Made by a program: the position numbers and the translations under genes | Shown: positions 38,164 through 48,068 of the stretch, piece by piece | How positions within the stretch are numbered: the stretch's first letter is position 1 | Layout of the letters: each line of letters begins with the position of its first letter | NCBI RefSeq assembly: GCF_018687555.1 | Contig: NZ_CP061296.1 | Span: 1,178,001 to 1,242,000, forward strand | Source of the DNA: Polynucleobacter sp. MWH-P3-07-1 | GTDB taxonomy: Bacteria > Pseudomonadota > Gammaproteobacteria > Burkholderiales > Burkholderiaceae | Direction: 5' to 3' | DNA length: 64,000 nucleotides | The notes under the pieces: generated by a model | Told to the model about the DNA's origin: nothing | Seen by the model: the letters and a program-made list of their open reading frames with translations, nothing else | The model's database searches: none

Positions 38164-40773
38164 ATGAAACGCATGTTATTTAATGCAACTCAACAAGAAG
38201 AGTTGCGAGTTGCCATCGTCGATGGTCAAAAACTCATTGATATTGATATTGAAGCTGCCGGTCGTGAACAACGCAAAGGCAATATTTACAAAGGGGTTAT
38301 CACCCGCATTGAACCTTCCCTCGAAGCTTGCTTCGTCAATTATGGTGAAGAGCGTCATGGCTTTCTACCATTCAAAGAAGTGGCTCGCACCTATTTCAAA
38401 GAAGGTATCGATGTCCGTAGTGCTTCTATTAAGGATGCGCTGCGCGAAGGGCAAGAAATCATTGTCCAGGTTGAAAAAGAGGAGCGGGGCCAAAAAGGCG
38501 CCGCCCTAACCTCTTTTATCTCTCTGGCAGGTCGTTACTTGGTATTAATGCCCAATAATCCTCGCGGGGGTGGTGTATCTCGTCGGATTGAGGGTGAAGA
38601 TCGCCAAGAACTCCGTGATGCCATGGCCCAATTGGATATTCCGGATGGGATGAGCATCATTGCACGTACCGCTGGTATTGGCCGCGATGCTACTGAATTG
38701 CAATGGGATCTAAGCTATCTCATGCAGTTATGGAAAGCCATTGATGAGGCTGCCAAAGGTAATTCCGGACCACTGCTGATTTATTTAGAGTCAAGCCTCG
38801 TCATTCGGGCGATTCGTGATTATTTCCAGCCTGATATTGGCGAGATTCTCATTGATACCGATGACATCTTTGAACAAGCGCAAGCATTTATGTCGGTAGT
38901 GATGCCAGACAACTTGCCACGGGTTAAGCGCTATCAAGATGATGTACCCCTCTTCTCACGTTTCCAAATTGAGCACCAAATTGAAACGGCTTACTCACGT
39001 ACCGTGCCTTTGCCATCTGGCGGCGCAATTGTGATCGACCATACCGAAGCATTGGTATCGGTTGACGTGAACTCTGCTCGTGCCACCCGTGGCTCGGATA
39101 TTGAAGAAACTGCCGCACGCACCAATCTTGAGGCTGCCGATGAAATCGCTCGTCAAGCGCGTTTACGCGACCTAGGCGGTTTGATTGTGATCGACTTCAT
39201 TGATATGGATTCGAGCAAAGCGCAAAAGGATGTTGAGAATCGCTTACGAGATGCTTTGCGTCATGACCGCGCTCGCGTTCAGATGGGCAAGATCTCCAAG
39301 TTTGGTCTGATGGAAATGTCGCGTCAGCGTTTACGCCCTGCTCTTTCTGAGGGTAGCCATGTGACTTGCCCACGTTGTAATGGCACCGGTCATATTCGCG
39401 ATACCGAATCCTCTGCACTGCAAGTCTTGCGCATCATTCAAGAAGAGGCAATGAAAGAAAATACGGCTGCAATTCATACGCAGGTTCCAGTCGAAGTGGC
39501 TGCCTTCCTGCTCAATGAGAAACGCGCTGAAGTGATCAAGATCGAGAGCCGCTTTAAGGTGAATGTTTTGATGGTGCCTAATAAACACTTGGAGACACCG
39601 CATTACAAGCTTGAGCGTTTGCGTCACGACGATCCACGCTTAGATGACCAAAAAGCCAGCTATGTGATGGCAGAAGAAGCTGCTCGTGAATTAGAAGCAG
39701 ATACCATCGTGAGTCGTAAAGACGCCGATGTAAAGGTTCGTCCTGAGGCTGCTGTTAAAGGCATTACACCTAATCAGCCTGCGCCAGTCAGTCAGCCACG
39801 TCCACAGCGTGAGCCAGCCAAGAAGGTGGAAAGTGCCGGCGGCTTGTTTGGCTTTATTAAGAAGCTATTCTCATCGGCTGAGCCTGAAGTAAAGCCCGAA
39901 GAAAATCGCGGTCGTGGTCGTCATCCAAATCAACGCAACGGCAACAATAGTGGTGGCAATAACCGCAACCGTGGCCGCCGCGGTGATCGGAACGATCGCA
40001 ATGGTGAACGCGCTGAACGACCTGCCGTAGATGCTGCTGCCGGTGAGAATAAACCGCGTCCAGAAGGACAAGGTCAGGGTCAGGGACGTAACCGCAATAA
40101 CAACCGTAACCAGAATGGACCAAAGCCAGAGCGTCAGCAAAACAATGCCAATGCAGCCACTCCTGTCAGCAGTGGTGAGGTGGCACCTCAAGCTGATGCA
40201 ACTCAAAATGCCGATGGTGAAGAGCGTCGTGGTCGCGGACGTAATCGTCGTGGTCGTGGTCGCGGTCAACGCGAGCGTGGCGAACGCAATGCTGGTGATG
40301 AAACTACAAGCATCGCTTCAGCCGCTCCAGTCTCAGCTCCAGCATCTGCTCCAGCTTTCTCAGGACCACCGGTTGGTATGGCTGGAACATCCGCTTCAAT
40401 GCCTACTCAGAACTTGGCACAGAGCTTTGGTAATCACAAGCCTACACCGGTTGCACCTGAGCGTCCTCAAAGAAGCCATAGCAATCCAAAACCATCAAGC
40501 CCCGCTCCTGCAATTGAAGTGATTGCCAAACCTGTTGCTGAACTTCCTAAGGTGGCCTTTAAAGCCCTAGAGGAAACTCCTCTGCAAAATGTGGTGGAGT
40601 CCGCCGGAATGATTTGGGTTGCAACTGATTCAAGCAAGCACTCGGAAGTGCAGTCACAAATTCAGACAGAACCTATTTCTGTTAATTTGGGTAGAACTCC
40701 GAAGCCAGCCGCAACGCTTCCAGATGGCCCCATGGTTCTGGTTGAAACCGGCGGTCAAGAAAAAACGGTTTAA
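38164..40773 (+). CDS. rne: ribonuclease E
   Basis: 869 aa. The N-terminal catalytic half has the S1 domain (GNIYKGVITRIEPSLEACFV, residues 39-58), the catalytic aspartate regions in VSVDVNSARATRG and GLIVIDFIDMDS, and the zinc link CPRCNGTGHI. From about residue 530 it is disordered, with Arg/Gly/Asn-rich blocks (GRGRHPNQRNGNN; RRGRGRNRRGRGRGQRERG) that would bind RNA and scaffold a degradosome. It starts mRNA decay and matures rRNA. AAGGAGAG is the ribosome site. Confidence 0.97.
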   Translation: MKRMLFNATQQEELRVAIVDGQKLIDIDIEAAGREQRKGNIYKGVITRIEPSLEACFVNYGEERHGFLPFKEVARTYFKEGIDVRSASIKDALREGQEIIVQVEKEERGQKGAALTSFISLAGRYLVLMPNNPRGGGVSRRIEGEDRQELRDAMAQLDIPDGMSIIARTAGIGRDATELQWDLSYLMQLWKAIDEAAKGNSGPLLIYLESSLVIRAIRDYFQPDIGEILIDTDDIFEQAQAFMSVVMPDNLPRVKRYQDDVPLFSRFQIEHQIETAYSRTVPLPSGGAIVIDHTEALVSVDVNSARATRGSDIEETAARTNLEAADEIARQARLRDLGGLIVIDFIDMDSSKAQKDVENRLRDALRHDRARVQMGKISKFGLMEMSRQRLRPALSEGSHVTCPRCNGTGHIRDTESSALQVLRIIQEEAMKENTAAIHTQVPVEVAAFLLNEKRAEVIKIESRFKVNVLMVPNKHLETPHYKLERLRHDDPRLDDQKASYVMAEEAARELEADTIVSRKDADVKVRPEAAVKGITPNQPAPVSQPRPQREPAKKVESAGGLFGFIKKLFSSAEPEVKPEENRGRGRHPNQRNGNNSGGNNRNRGRRGDRNDRNGERAERPAVDAAAGENKPRPEGQGQGQGRNRNNNRNQNGPKPERQQNNANAATPVSSGEVAPQADATQNADGEERRGRGRNRRGRGRGQRERGERNAGDETTSIASAAPVSAPASAPAFSGPPVGMAGTSASMPTQNLAQSFGNHKPTPVAPERPQRSHSNPKPSSPAPAIEVIAKPVAELPKVAFKALEETPLQNVVESAGMIWVATDSSKHSEVQSQIQTEPISVNLGRTPKPAATLPDGPMVLVETGGQEKTV

Positions 40774-40792
40774 AACGAATTTCTCCAGACTA

Positions 40793-40838
40793 CTCAATAT
40801 CCCAACGGGGTATTGAGCGGTTTGGCAGAAACCCCGTT
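40793..40838 (+). terminator. two mutually exclusive hairpins after rne
   Basis: CTCAATATCCC (40793-40803) pairs with GGGGTATTGAG (40807-40817), 11 pairs with one G-U and loop AAC. Alternatively AACGGGGT (40804-40811) pairs with ACCCCGTT (40831-40838). There is no strong T-run, so termination is uncertain; the loop of the second hairpin contains the moaA -35. Confidence 0.4.
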
Positions 40839-40851
40839 TCACAGCCATAAT
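40822..40851 (+). promoter_or_regulatory. moaA promoter, leaderless geometry
   Basis: TTGGCA (40822-40827) and CATAAT (40846-40851), each 5/6 to consensus, with an 18-bp spacer. The -10 sits at -12 to -7 of the moaA ATG. Confidence 0.7.
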
Positions 40852-40857
40852 TGAACG

Positions 40858-41973
40858 ATGGTTGAAAAAGTCATCCCCATTCGAATTGATGAAGGAAAGG
40901 GCCTTGTTGCCCCTATCCCTTCTCATCTACATTCGCCCAGCATGTCGACTCTAGACACTCGTGGTCGACTATTAAGAGATCTGCGAATTTCTGTTACCGA
41001 TCGTTGCAATTTCCGCTGTACCTACTGCATGCCAAAGGAAGTCTTTAATCAAGACTATCCTTATTTGGCTCATGATGAACTGCTCAGCTTTGAAGAAATC
41101 ACTCGACTTGCAAACATCTTTGCTACGCTCGGCGTAGAAAAAATCCGCCTAACGGGAGGCGAGCCTCTTCTTCGTAAAAATCTAGAGATTCTGATTGGGA
41201 TGCTCGCAAAGATTCAAACCCCTCAGGGTGAGCCACTGGATCTCACCTTAACGACGAACGGCAGCGTTTTGCGCAAAAAAGCTGCGGCTCTCAAGGCAGC
41301 TGGCCTCAAACGCATTACCGTTAGCCTCGATGGCTTGGATGATGCCGTCTTCAAAAAGATGAATGATGTAGATTTTCCTGTTGAAGATGTGCTCGATGGT
41401 ATTACTGCTGCTCAAGAGGCAGGGTTTGAATCCATCAAAGTGAACATGGTTGTTCAAAAAGGAAGCAACGAGCACGAAATTATTTCCATGGCAGAACGCT
41501 TCAAAGGGACTGGCATTGTTTTGCGTTTTATCGAGTATATGGATGTGGGGAGTTCCAATGGTTGGAATATGGCGGAAGTACTTCCCTCTCAGGAGGTGAT
41601 TGCGCTGATTCATTCAGTACATCCTTTAGAGGCCATCTCCGCCAACTATGCTGGTGAAGTCGCTAAACGCTGGCGCTATCAAGATGGCTCCGGTGAAATC
41701 GGCGTGATCTCTAGTGTGACCCAAGCCTTCTGTAGTGATTGCTCACGGGCGCGCATCTCAACAGATGGTCAGCTTTATCTCTGTCTCTTTGCGAATAAAG
41801 GTTTTGATTTCAAATCCATGCTGCGTTCAGGTAAAAGTGATTTAGAGATTGCTAATGCCATCATGTCGGTCTGGTCTAAACGCGATGATCGTTATTCTGA
41901 GATCCGAGGCTCGATTAGCGAGCAAGTAAAGTCACTAGGTCCAAAAGTTGAAATGTCCTACATTGGCGGCTAA
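40858..41973 (+). CDS. moaA: GTP 3',8-cyclase MoaA
   Basis: 371 aa radical SAM enzyme. The first [4Fe-4S] motif is CNFRCTYC and the second cluster cysteines lie in [21 protein letters not shown]; the chain ends in the conserved Gly-Gly. With MoaC it makes cyclic pyranopterin monophosphate, the first step of molybdenum cofactor synthesis. About 48 residues precede the radical SAM motif, including an N-terminal extension of the sort seen in relatives. It heads moaA-mobA-moeA. No ribosome site; the promoter implies a leaderless mRNA. Confidence 0.96.
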   Translation: MVEKVIPIRIDEGKGLVAPIPSHLHSPSMSTLDTRGRLLRDLRISVTDRCNFRCTYCMPKEVFNQDYPYLAHDELLSFEEITRLANIFATLGVEKIRLTGGEPLLRKNLEILIGMLAKIQTPQGEPLDLTLTTNGSVLRKKAAALKAAGLKRITVSLDGLDDAVFKKMNDVDFPVEDVLDGITAAQEAGFESIKVNMVVQKGSNEHEIISMAERFKGTGIVLRFIEYMDVGSSNGWNMAEVLPSQEVIALIHSVHPLEAISANYAGEVAKRWRYQDGSGEIGVISSVTQAFCSDCSRARISTDGQLYLCLFANKGFDFKSMLRSGKSDLEIANAIMSVWSKRDDRYSEIRGSISEQVKSLGPKVEMSYIGG

Positions 41974-42578
41974 TGATCTCTCGAACAGAAATTACCGGAC
42001 TCATCCTTGCTGGCGGTCGCGCCCAAAGAATGGGTGGCGTTGATAAGGGCCTGATTCCTTTTCATCATCGCCCACTCATCGAATCGGCCATTCATCGGCT
42101 GCGCCCTCAAGTCGGTTCAATATTGATTAATGCTAATCGCAATCTTGAACACTACTCAAGCTATGGATTCCCAGTGCTTAGTGACGATGATCTGAGTTTC
42201 TCAGGCCCTCTGGCTGGCTTTGCTGCTGGCCTGAAAGCCTGTCCCACCAAATATTTGGTCACCGCCCCTTGCGACTCTCCTTTACTGCCGACAAACCTGG
42301 TTGAACTCCTAGCGGCCAAGATGAGTGAGGAATCTTTTGATCTTGTCTATGCATCCAGCAAGGATCTCGCAGGTAAAGCTTGGGCTCAGCCAGTCTTTTG
42401 CCTGATGCGCACCGCTGTCCTGGAGTCGCTTCAGGAATTTATCAGCTTGGGAGATTTCAAAATTGATCGCTGGTTTAAACAGTTAAATGCCAGTACAGTA
42501 ATCTTTGATTCAGAATCTGCATTTGCCAATGTAAATACTCCCGAAGAACTCCTTGCTCTGGAAAAAGTATCAGCATGA
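41973..42578 (+). CDS. mobA: molybdenum cofactor guanylyltransferase MobA
   Basis: 201 aa nucleotidyltransferase. The signature LAGGRAQRMGGVDKGLIPF carries the GTP-binding residues, and APCDSPLLP the metal site. It attaches GMP to Mo-molybdopterin for DMSO-reductase family enzymes. Its ATG overlaps the moaA stop by one base (TAATG). Confidence 0.95.
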   Translation: MISRTEITGLILAGGRAQRMGGVDKGLIPFHHRPLIESAIHRLRPQVGSILINANRNLEHYSSYGFPVLSDDDLSFSGPLAGFAAGLKACPTKYLVTAPCDSPLLPTNLVELLAAKMSEESFDLVYASSKDLAGKAWAQPVFCLMRTAVLESLQEFISLGDFKIDRWFKQLNASTVIFDSESAFANVNTPEELLALEKVSA

Positions 42579-43873
42579 AGTATTCTCCTAACAACCCCAT
42601 CCTCTTGAGCTCATCTTTACGTGTTGATCAAGCGCATGAGTCGATTACTGGTTTAGTAAACGAGGTCTTACGAGAATCACCACTCGACTCCGAGCTAGTG
42701 CCCCTGAATGATTCGCTCAATCGCGTTCTAGCCGAAGATCTCCTCTCGCCGATTGATGTGCCCTCAGCTGATAACTCTGCAATGGATGGTTATGCTTTTG
42801 ATGGTACTTGCCTAAAGAGTGGGAGCGGAAAAACTCAGTTAAAAATCGTCGGTACCGCCTATGCGGGTAAACCGTTTATTGGTGAAATTGCAGCAGGTGA
42901 ATGCATCAAGATCATGACAGGTGCCTTGATGCCAAACACCTGCGACACCGTCATCCCTCAAGAATTGGTTAGCGCTACTGAACATGACATGATCTTTGAC
43001 CCATCAGCCTTGAAAGCTGGCGATAACCGCCGCCTCAAAGGGGAGGATTTACAAAAGAATAAGCCAGCAATTCTTGCCGGCAGAATCTTACGACCTGCTG
43101 ATCTCGGCTTAGCAGCTTCATTGGGAATCGCTTCATTAAAGGTCAAACGTAAATTACGAGTAGCTATTCTGTCATCAGGTGACGAACTAACCCCCTTAGG
43201 AGAAACGCTTCAGGAAGGCGGCATCTACGATAGCAATCGCTATAGCTTGACTGGCATGCTCAAGCGCTTAGGTTTAGAAGTAGTCGATTGTGGCATTGTG
43301 CAAGATGATCCAGATTCATTAAAGGCAGCCTTTTGTGAGGCAGCAAAAAAGGCAGATGTACTGATATCCAGTGGCGGGGTATCCGTCGGGGAGGCGGACT
43401 TCACTAAACAAGTGCTGCAAGAGCTTGGAGATGTTGGCTTCTGGAAAATTGCTATGCGGCCAGGTCGGCCAATGGCATTTGGCACACTAAAAGCTGTTCC
43501 AGGAAAATCTCCAAGCCACAAGACCTTATTCTTCGGACTACCAGGCAACCCTGTGGCAGTGATGGTCACCTTTTATCAATTTGTGCGCTCCGCCCTTTTA
43601 CAACTCAATGGCGCCAAAGACATAAGGCCACCCCTAACTCAAGCAATGGCAGAGCAACCCATTCGTAAAAAGCCTGGGCGGACTGAATTTCAACGGGCAA
43701 TCCTGAGCCGCGACCCACTTGGTCGACCTGTGGTTCGGATCACTGGAAGTCAGGGTGCGGGGATCTTGCGCTCGATGAGTGAAGCGAACTGCTTTGTTAT
43801 TCTTGGCCACGATCAAGAAAATATTGCTGCAGGTGACTGGGTTGATGTAGCGCTTTTCGAAGGACTGCTTTAA
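42575..43873 (+). CDS. moeA: molybdopterin molybdenumtransferase MoeA
   Basis: 432 aa. DVPSADNSAMDGYAF and the molybdopterin-binding SSGGVSVGEADFTKQVL region identify MoeA, followed by PGRPMAFG and FGLPGNPVAVMVTFYQF. It inserts molybdenum into adenylylated molybdopterin. It overlaps mobA by ATGA. The partner Mog lies 5.6 kb downstream. Confidence 0.96.
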   Translation: MKYSPNNPILLSSSLRVDQAHESITGLVNEVLRESPLDSELVPLNDSLNRVLAEDLLSPIDVPSADNSAMDGYAFDGTCLKSGSGKTQLKIVGTAYAGKPFIGEIAAGECIKIMTGALMPNTCDTVIPQELVSATEHDMIFDPSALKAGDNRRLKGEDLQKNKPAILAGRILRPADLGLAASLGIASLKVKRKLRVAILSSGDELTPLGETLQEGGIYDSNRYSLTGMLKRLGLEVVDCGIVQDDPDSLKAAFCEAAKKADVLISSGGVSVGEADFTKQVLQELGDVGFWKIAMRPGRPMAFGTLKAVPGKSPSHKTLFFGLPGNPVAVMVTFYQFVRSALLQLNGAKDIRPPLTQAMAEQPIRKKPGRTEFQRAILSRDPLGRPVVRITGSQGAGILRSMSEANCFVILGHDQENIAAGDWVDVALFEGLL

Positions 43874-43885
43874 GATTGCAGCATT

Positions 43886-44179
43886 ATGAAACTCACTAAA
43901 AAAGAAGTTGTCTTCCTCGATCCGTCGCACACCGCCAAAACCCTCGTTTTGGTTTACCTCTGCTTCTCGGTACCGATTGTTCTCCTAGCCCTGTTTGTTG
44001 CATTTATTCGGGATGGTGCAATACCAGGATTTACCGTAATCTCTGCATTGATTCTGAATGCATTACTCGGTTTTGCATTGCTATGGATTGCATGCAAAGT
44101 CTACAACTGGGTTGCCAGCAAGTTCGGTGGTATTGAATTAGCTCTGCGCGAACTCCCAGACGAAATCGAAACAGAGTAA
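43886..44179 (+). CDS. small membrane protein of unknown function
   Basis: 97 aa. Two hydrophobic stretches (about residues 20-42 and 48-72) flank a short polar turn, and the C-terminal 20 residues are acidic (LRELPDEIETE). I do not recognise the family. It starts 12 bp after moeA and may be cotranscribed. No clear ribosome site. Confidence 0.7.
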   Translation: MKLTKKEVVFLDPSHTAKTLVLVYLCFSVPIVLLALFVAFIRDGAIPGFTVISALILNALLGFALLWIACKVYNWVASKFGGIELALRELPDEIETE

Positions 44180-44218
44180 TTACCCTGTTTCGATCGCTGA
44201 ATAATCAGTTCTGAACTT

Positions 44219-45220
44219 TTAGCTCGGCTTTAACTCTGCATTAATTAAGTTTGGTGGTCTTTGACCTGCGAGTCCTGCGCGCAGATTTTTGATTGCCAGA
44301 TTCATCATCGCTCTACGGGTTTGTTCTGTTGAGCTACCCACATGCGGCGCAAGCACTACATTGCTACATGCCAGCAACTCTGGAATCACCTTTGGCTCAC
44401 CTTCAAATACATCTAGACCGGCACCAAAGATCTTGCCTGCCTTCAAGGCTTGCGCCAGCGCCAGGTCATCGACAATACCGCCACGCGCAATATTGGTGAT
44501 CGTTGCAGTAGGCTTCATTAATGACAGCTCTTTTGCGCCAATGGTGTGATGACTCTCAGCGCTGTAAGGGAGAACCAAAACTACGTGGTCTGCTGTTTTC
44601 AGTAACTCTTCTTTTGAGACATGAGTTGCACCGAGCTCTTTTTCAATATCTTCTGGCAAGCGTTTGCGATTGCAATAGATCACTTTCATACCGAAGCCTA
44701 AACCACGCTTAGCGATTGCTTGACCTATACGGCCCATACCAATGATGCCCAATGTGCTGTGATGAATATCGACGCCCAATGGGTTATTGAACAAGGCCCA
44801 CTTTTCCCATTTTCCGGCTCTTAGCCAATGCTCTGATTCAGTCACTCGACGCGCCGCAGCCATCATTAAGGCAAAACCAAAGTCAGCAGTGGTATCCGTC
44901 AATACGTCAGGGGTATTTGTTCCCATTACGCCTGCTGCAGTCATGGCTGGGATATCTAGGTTGTTATAGCCCACTGCAATATTGGCAACGATTTTGAGAT
45001 CCTTTGCAGTTGCTAGGACCTTGGCGTCAATTCGGTCGCCGCCCGAAACTAAGGCGCCATCCATCCCGACGAGGGCTTTTTGCAATTCATCGGGAGTTAA
45101 TACCTCATCGGACTGATTTGAGGTGACCTCAAAAGACTCCTCCAATAGGGGAAGTGCGTCCTGAAATATCGCTCTGGCGATGAAGATTTTAGGTTTTTTA
45201 GCTGTATTTTGTGTACTCAT
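44219..45220 (-). CDS. D-isomer 2-hydroxyacid dehydrogenase (glyoxylate/hydroxypyruvate reductase-like)
   Basis: 333 aa. The NAD(P) loop GMGRIGQAIAKRGLGFGM lies near residue 160; NCR-type basic residue NRKR after it suggests NADPH; the catalytic Arg is in NIARGGIVDD, with Glu in EGEPKVIPEL and His in APHVGSSTEQTR. It reduces glyoxylate or hydroxypyruvate. AAGGAG precedes the ATG. Exact substrate is inferred from resemblance to GhrB. Confidence 0.88.
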   Translation of the reverse strand: MSTQNTAKKPKIFIARAIFQDALPLLEESFEVTSNQSDEVLTPDELQKALVGMDGALVSGGDRIDAKVLATAKDLKIVANIAVGYNNLDIPAMTAAGVMGTNTPDVLTDTTADFGFALMMAAARRVTESEHWLRAGKWEKWALFNNPLGVDIHHSTLGIIGMGRIGQAIAKRGLGFGMKVIYCNRKRLPEDIEKELGATHVSKEELLKTADHVVLVLPYSAESHHTIGAKELSLMKPTATITNIARGGIVDDLALAQALKAGKIFGAGLDVFEGEPKVIPELLACSNVVLAPHVGSSTEQTRRAMMNLAIKNLRAGLAGQRPPNLINAELKPS

Positions 45221-45291
45221 TTAGATCTCCTTAGAAGAGACTTTACCTCAACTGAATTAGGAAGTTTCTCAAGAAAAAGGGTGAATTCAGC

Positions 45292-45315
45292 TAAAATCAG
45301 TTTTTACCCCCCCCC
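45292..45315 (+). promoter_or_regulatory. candidate fdxA -10 and C9 tract
   Basis: TAAAAT (45292-45297) places the transcription start near 45303, directly before a run of nine C (45307-45315). The -35 (TCAAGA) is weak. The C tract would be within the first bases of the transcript. Confidence 0.45.
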
Positions 45316-45358
45316 ACGGCAAGCCTTGGGCTACCGAATAGAAAATTGAGCAATTACC

Positions 45359-45682
45359 ATGACTTACGTTGTTACTGAATCCTGCATCCGTTGTAAATAT
45401 ACCGACTGTGTGGACGTGTGCCCAGTGGACTGCTTCCGCGAAGGCCCCAACTTTTTGGTAATCGATCCCGATGAGTGTATCGATTGCGCCGTATGCGTAC
45501 CAGAATGCCCAGTCAATGCGATCTATGCGGAAGATGATGTCCCCGGAGATCAACAAGAATTTATCAAGATCAATGCTGAGCTCGCATCCTCTTGGACTTC
45601 TATTACCAAATCCAAAGGCGCCTTGCCAGATGCTGATGAGTGGAAAGACGTCAAAAACAAATTGGCTGCACTGGTCAAGTAA
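45359..45682 (+). CDS. fdxA: seven-iron ferredoxin FdxA
   Basis: 107 aa. The first half has [19 protein letters not shown] and the second [13 protein letters not shown], the cysteine layout of [3Fe-4S][4Fe-4S] ferredoxins. It transfers electrons, probably with the reductase encoded next. A GAG lies upstream of the ATG. Confidence 0.96.
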   Translation: MTYVVTESCIRCKYTDCVDVCPVDCFREGPNFLVIDPDECIDCAVCVPECPVNAIYAEDDVPGDQQEFIKINAELASSWTSITKSKGALPDADEWKDVKNKLAALVK

Positions 45683-45713
45683 TTTTTACTTACCTATCCT
45701 CTAGGGCAATCAC

Positions 45714-46751
45714 TTGTCATCCCCCATTGAAACCGATGCAGTCATCATTGGCGCCGGTCCGGTGGGACTCTTTCAGGTATTTGAACTCGGTCTTCTAGAG
45801 ATTAAAGCGCATGTCATCGATGCATTGCCCATCATTGGTGGTCAATGCATGGAGCTCTATCCCGATAAACCGATTTACGATATCCCTGCCCTGCCTGTTT
45901 GCACCGGTAAAGAATTAACTGACAATCTTCTCAAACAGATCGAACCTTTTGGGGCCCAATTTCATTTGGGGCAAGAGGTCAGCATGGTGAGCCAGCGACA
46001 AGATGGTCGCTTTGATATTCAGACTTCAGCAGATCAACATTTCATCAGCAAAACCGTTTTTATCGCTGCAGGTGTCGGCGCATTCCAGCCGCGCCTAGTC
46101 CCCCTCGATGGGATTGAGGTATTTAATGGCAGCCAAGTGTTCTATCGCGTAAAAGATCCTGAGCAATATCTTGGTAAAAATATGGTGATCTGTGGCGGCG
46201 GTGACTCAGCGCTCGACTGGGCTTTATATTTTGCTGACAAGGTCAGTAAGCTGACGCTGATTCATCGGCGTGATGACTTTAAAGCGGCTCCAAAATCCGT
46301 TTCCAAAATGCGTGAGCTCTGTGATGCCGGAAAAATCCATCTGCAAATTGGACAGCTGGCTGGCTTTGAAGTGAAAGATGGCAAACTCAGTGAACTCCTC
46401 ATCACTGGCATTGATGGTACTAGTAGCAAGGTTCCCTGTGACGTGATGTTGGCATTCTTTGGTCTGTCTCCTAAATTAGGCCCCATCGCTGACTGGGGCT
46501 TGAATATTGATCGCAAACAAATTACGGTGGATACCGAAAAGTTCCAAACCAGCACCCCAGGAATATTCGCGGTAGGCGATATCAATATCTACCCTGGTAA
46601 GAAGAAACTCATTCTGTCGGGCTTTCATGAAGCAGCCTTGGCAGCCTTTGCTGCTGCAGCCTATCTCAGCCCAGAAAAAACCATTCAGCTCCAATACACC
46701 ACCACCTCAACCAAGCTCCACAAAGTCCTTGGGGTAGGGAATACAGAGTAA
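45714..46751 (+). CDS. ferredoxin--NADP reductase, thioredoxin-reductase-like type
   Basis: 345 aa flavoprotein. FAD loop [39 protein letters not shown] loop [12 protein letters not shown], and the late [23 protein letters not shown] (residues 285-307). No CxxC redox pair, which separates it from thioredoxin reductase. It starts at TTG 45714 after AGGGC. Pairing with fdxA suggests it reduces that ferredoxin from NADPH. Confidence 0.93.
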   Translation: MSSPIETDAVIIGAGPVGLFQVFELGLLEIKAHVIDALPIIGGQCMELYPDKPIYDIPALPVCTGKELTDNLLKQIEPFGAQFHLGQEVSMVSQRQDGRFDIQTSADQHFISKTVFIAAGVGAFQPRLVPLDGIEVFNGSQVFYRVKDPEQYLGKNMVICGGGDSALDWALYFADKVSKLTLIHRRDDFKAAPKSVSKMRELCDAGKIHLQIGQLAGFEVKDGKLSELLITGIDGTSSKVPCDVMLAFFGLSPKLGPIADWGLNIDRKQITVDTEKFQTSTPGIFAVGDINIYPGKKKLILSGFHEAALAAFAAAAYLSPEKTIQLQYTTTSTKLHKVLGVGNTE

Positions 46752-46779
46752 AGCCCTTTTACATTACACTTTATCAATC

Positions 46780-47574
46780 ATGCGCCAATATCACGACCTG
46801 ATGAAAGAAGTTCTCGCTAAGGGGACCCCCAAATCTGACAGAACAGGCACCGGCACACTCTCAGTTTTTGGCCACCAGATGCGCTTTAATTTGGCCGATG
46901 GCTTTCCGATGGTGACAACTAAAAAACTCCATCTCAAATCCATCATCTATGAATTACTCTGGTTTCTCAAAGGTAGCACTGATAACAATTGGCTAAAAGA
47001 GCGCGGTGTTTCAATTTGGAATGAGTGGGCTGCGCCAGACGGTGATCTTGGTCCAATCTATGGCTATCAATGGCGTTCCTGGCCTGCACCCAATGGCCAA
47101 CATATCGATCAGATCTCTGAAGTGCTTGAGACCATTCAAAAGAATCCTGACTCACGACGCATCATCGTCTCCGCCTGGAACGTAGCAGACATTCCTAAAA
47201 TGGCGCTAGCACCATGTCATGCTTTCTTTCAGTTCTACGTTGCCGATGGAAAGCTGTCATGCCAGCTCTATCAACGCAGTGCAGATATCTTCTTAGGCGT
47301 TCCCTTCAATATCGCTAGCTATGCTTTACTAACCCATATGGTTGCCCAGCAATGTAATTTAGAGGTGGGTGACTTTATTTGGACGGGTGGCGACTGCCAC
47401 TTGTATAGCAATCATCTTGAGCAAGTTGAACTGCAATTGTCGAGAGACTTCTTCCCGCTACCTAAGCTCAATATTTTGCGCAAGCCAGACTCTCTGTTCG
47501 ATTATGAATTCGAAGACTTTGAGATCGTTGGCTATGAATCTCACCCCCATATCAAAGCGCCGGTAGCGATCTAA
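46780..47574 (+). CDS. thyA: thymidylate synthase ThyA
   Basis: 264 aa, the E. coli length. The nucleophile is C146 in [21 protein letters not shown]-type and [13 protein letters not shown] motifs bind dUMP. It methylates dUMP with methylene-tetrahydrofolate, producing dihydrofolate for FolA. TACACT lies at -15 to -10 and no ribosome site is seen. Confidence 0.98.
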   Translation: MRQYHDLMKEVLAKGTPKSDRTGTGTLSVFGHQMRFNLADGFPMVTTKKLHLKSIIYELLWFLKGSTDNNWLKERGVSIWNEWAAPDGDLGPIYGYQWRSWPAPNGQHIDQISEVLETIQKNPDSRRIIVSAWNVADIPKMALAPCHAFFQFYVADGKLSCQLYQRSADIFLGVPFNIASYALLTHMVAQQCNLEVGDFIWTGGDCHLYSNHLEQVELQLSRDFFPLPKLNILRKPDSLFDYEFEDFEIVGYESHPHIKAPVAI

Positions 47575-47576
47575 TC

Positions 47577-48065
47577 ATGGCGCGACCTGCAATTTCAATG
47601 ATTGTTGCCCGTTCACAGAATCATGTGATTGGGCGAGACAATCAAATGCCTTGGAAAATTTCAGCTGATCTGCAATTCTTCAAACGTGTCACCATGGGTC
47701 ATCCCGTCATCATGGGCCGCAAGACTTGGGAATCGATTGGCCGCCCACTTCCGGGTCGTCGCAATATTGTTGTGACACGCAATCATGACCTACAACTTCA
47801 TGGTGGTGAAGTCGTTCACTCTTTAGAAGAAGCGCTGGCTAGTCTTGCAGAATTCCCGCGTGTATTTGTAATCGGTGGCGAGCAATTATTTACACAAGCC
47901 TTTCCTTTAGCGGATCGTCTTTACCTTACTGAGATTAAACTCGACATACAGGGCGGAGATACCTTCTTTGAGATTCCCGATCCTGCTCATTGGCATGAAT
48001 TAGAACGTCTACCGAATGTCGAGGGTGACATTCACTTTGACTTCGTTACTCTAGAGCGCAAATAA
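47577..48065 (+). CDS. folA: dihydrofolate reductase
   Basis: 162 aa. ISMIVARSQNHVIGRDNQMPW, the substrate aspartate equivalent in ISADLQFFKRVTMGHP, and MGRKTWESIGRPLPGR are typical (first segment residues 6-26). It regenerates tetrahydrofolate consumed by ThyA, whose stop lies 2 bp upstream. The end is 3 bp from the convergent pmbA stop, with no terminator between. Confidence 0.97.
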   Translation: MARPAISMIVARSQNHVIGRDNQMPWKISADLQFFKRVTMGHPVIMGRKTWESIGRPLPGRRNIVVTRNHDLQLHGGEVVHSLEEALASLAEFPRVFVIGGEQLFTQAFPLADRLYLTEIKLDIQGGDTFFEIPDPAHWHELERLPNVEGDIHFDFVTLERK

Positions 48066-48068
48066 AAA

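Noticed and set aside
39871-40269. 132-codon minus-strand frame opposite the rne Arg-rich region
   Set aside because: Thr-rich low-complexity product is the mirror of the Arg/Gly/Asn codons of rne.
46765-46780. thyA as a leaderless gene
   Set aside because: TACACT lies at -15 to -10, not -12 to -7, so it was left out of the leaderless class.
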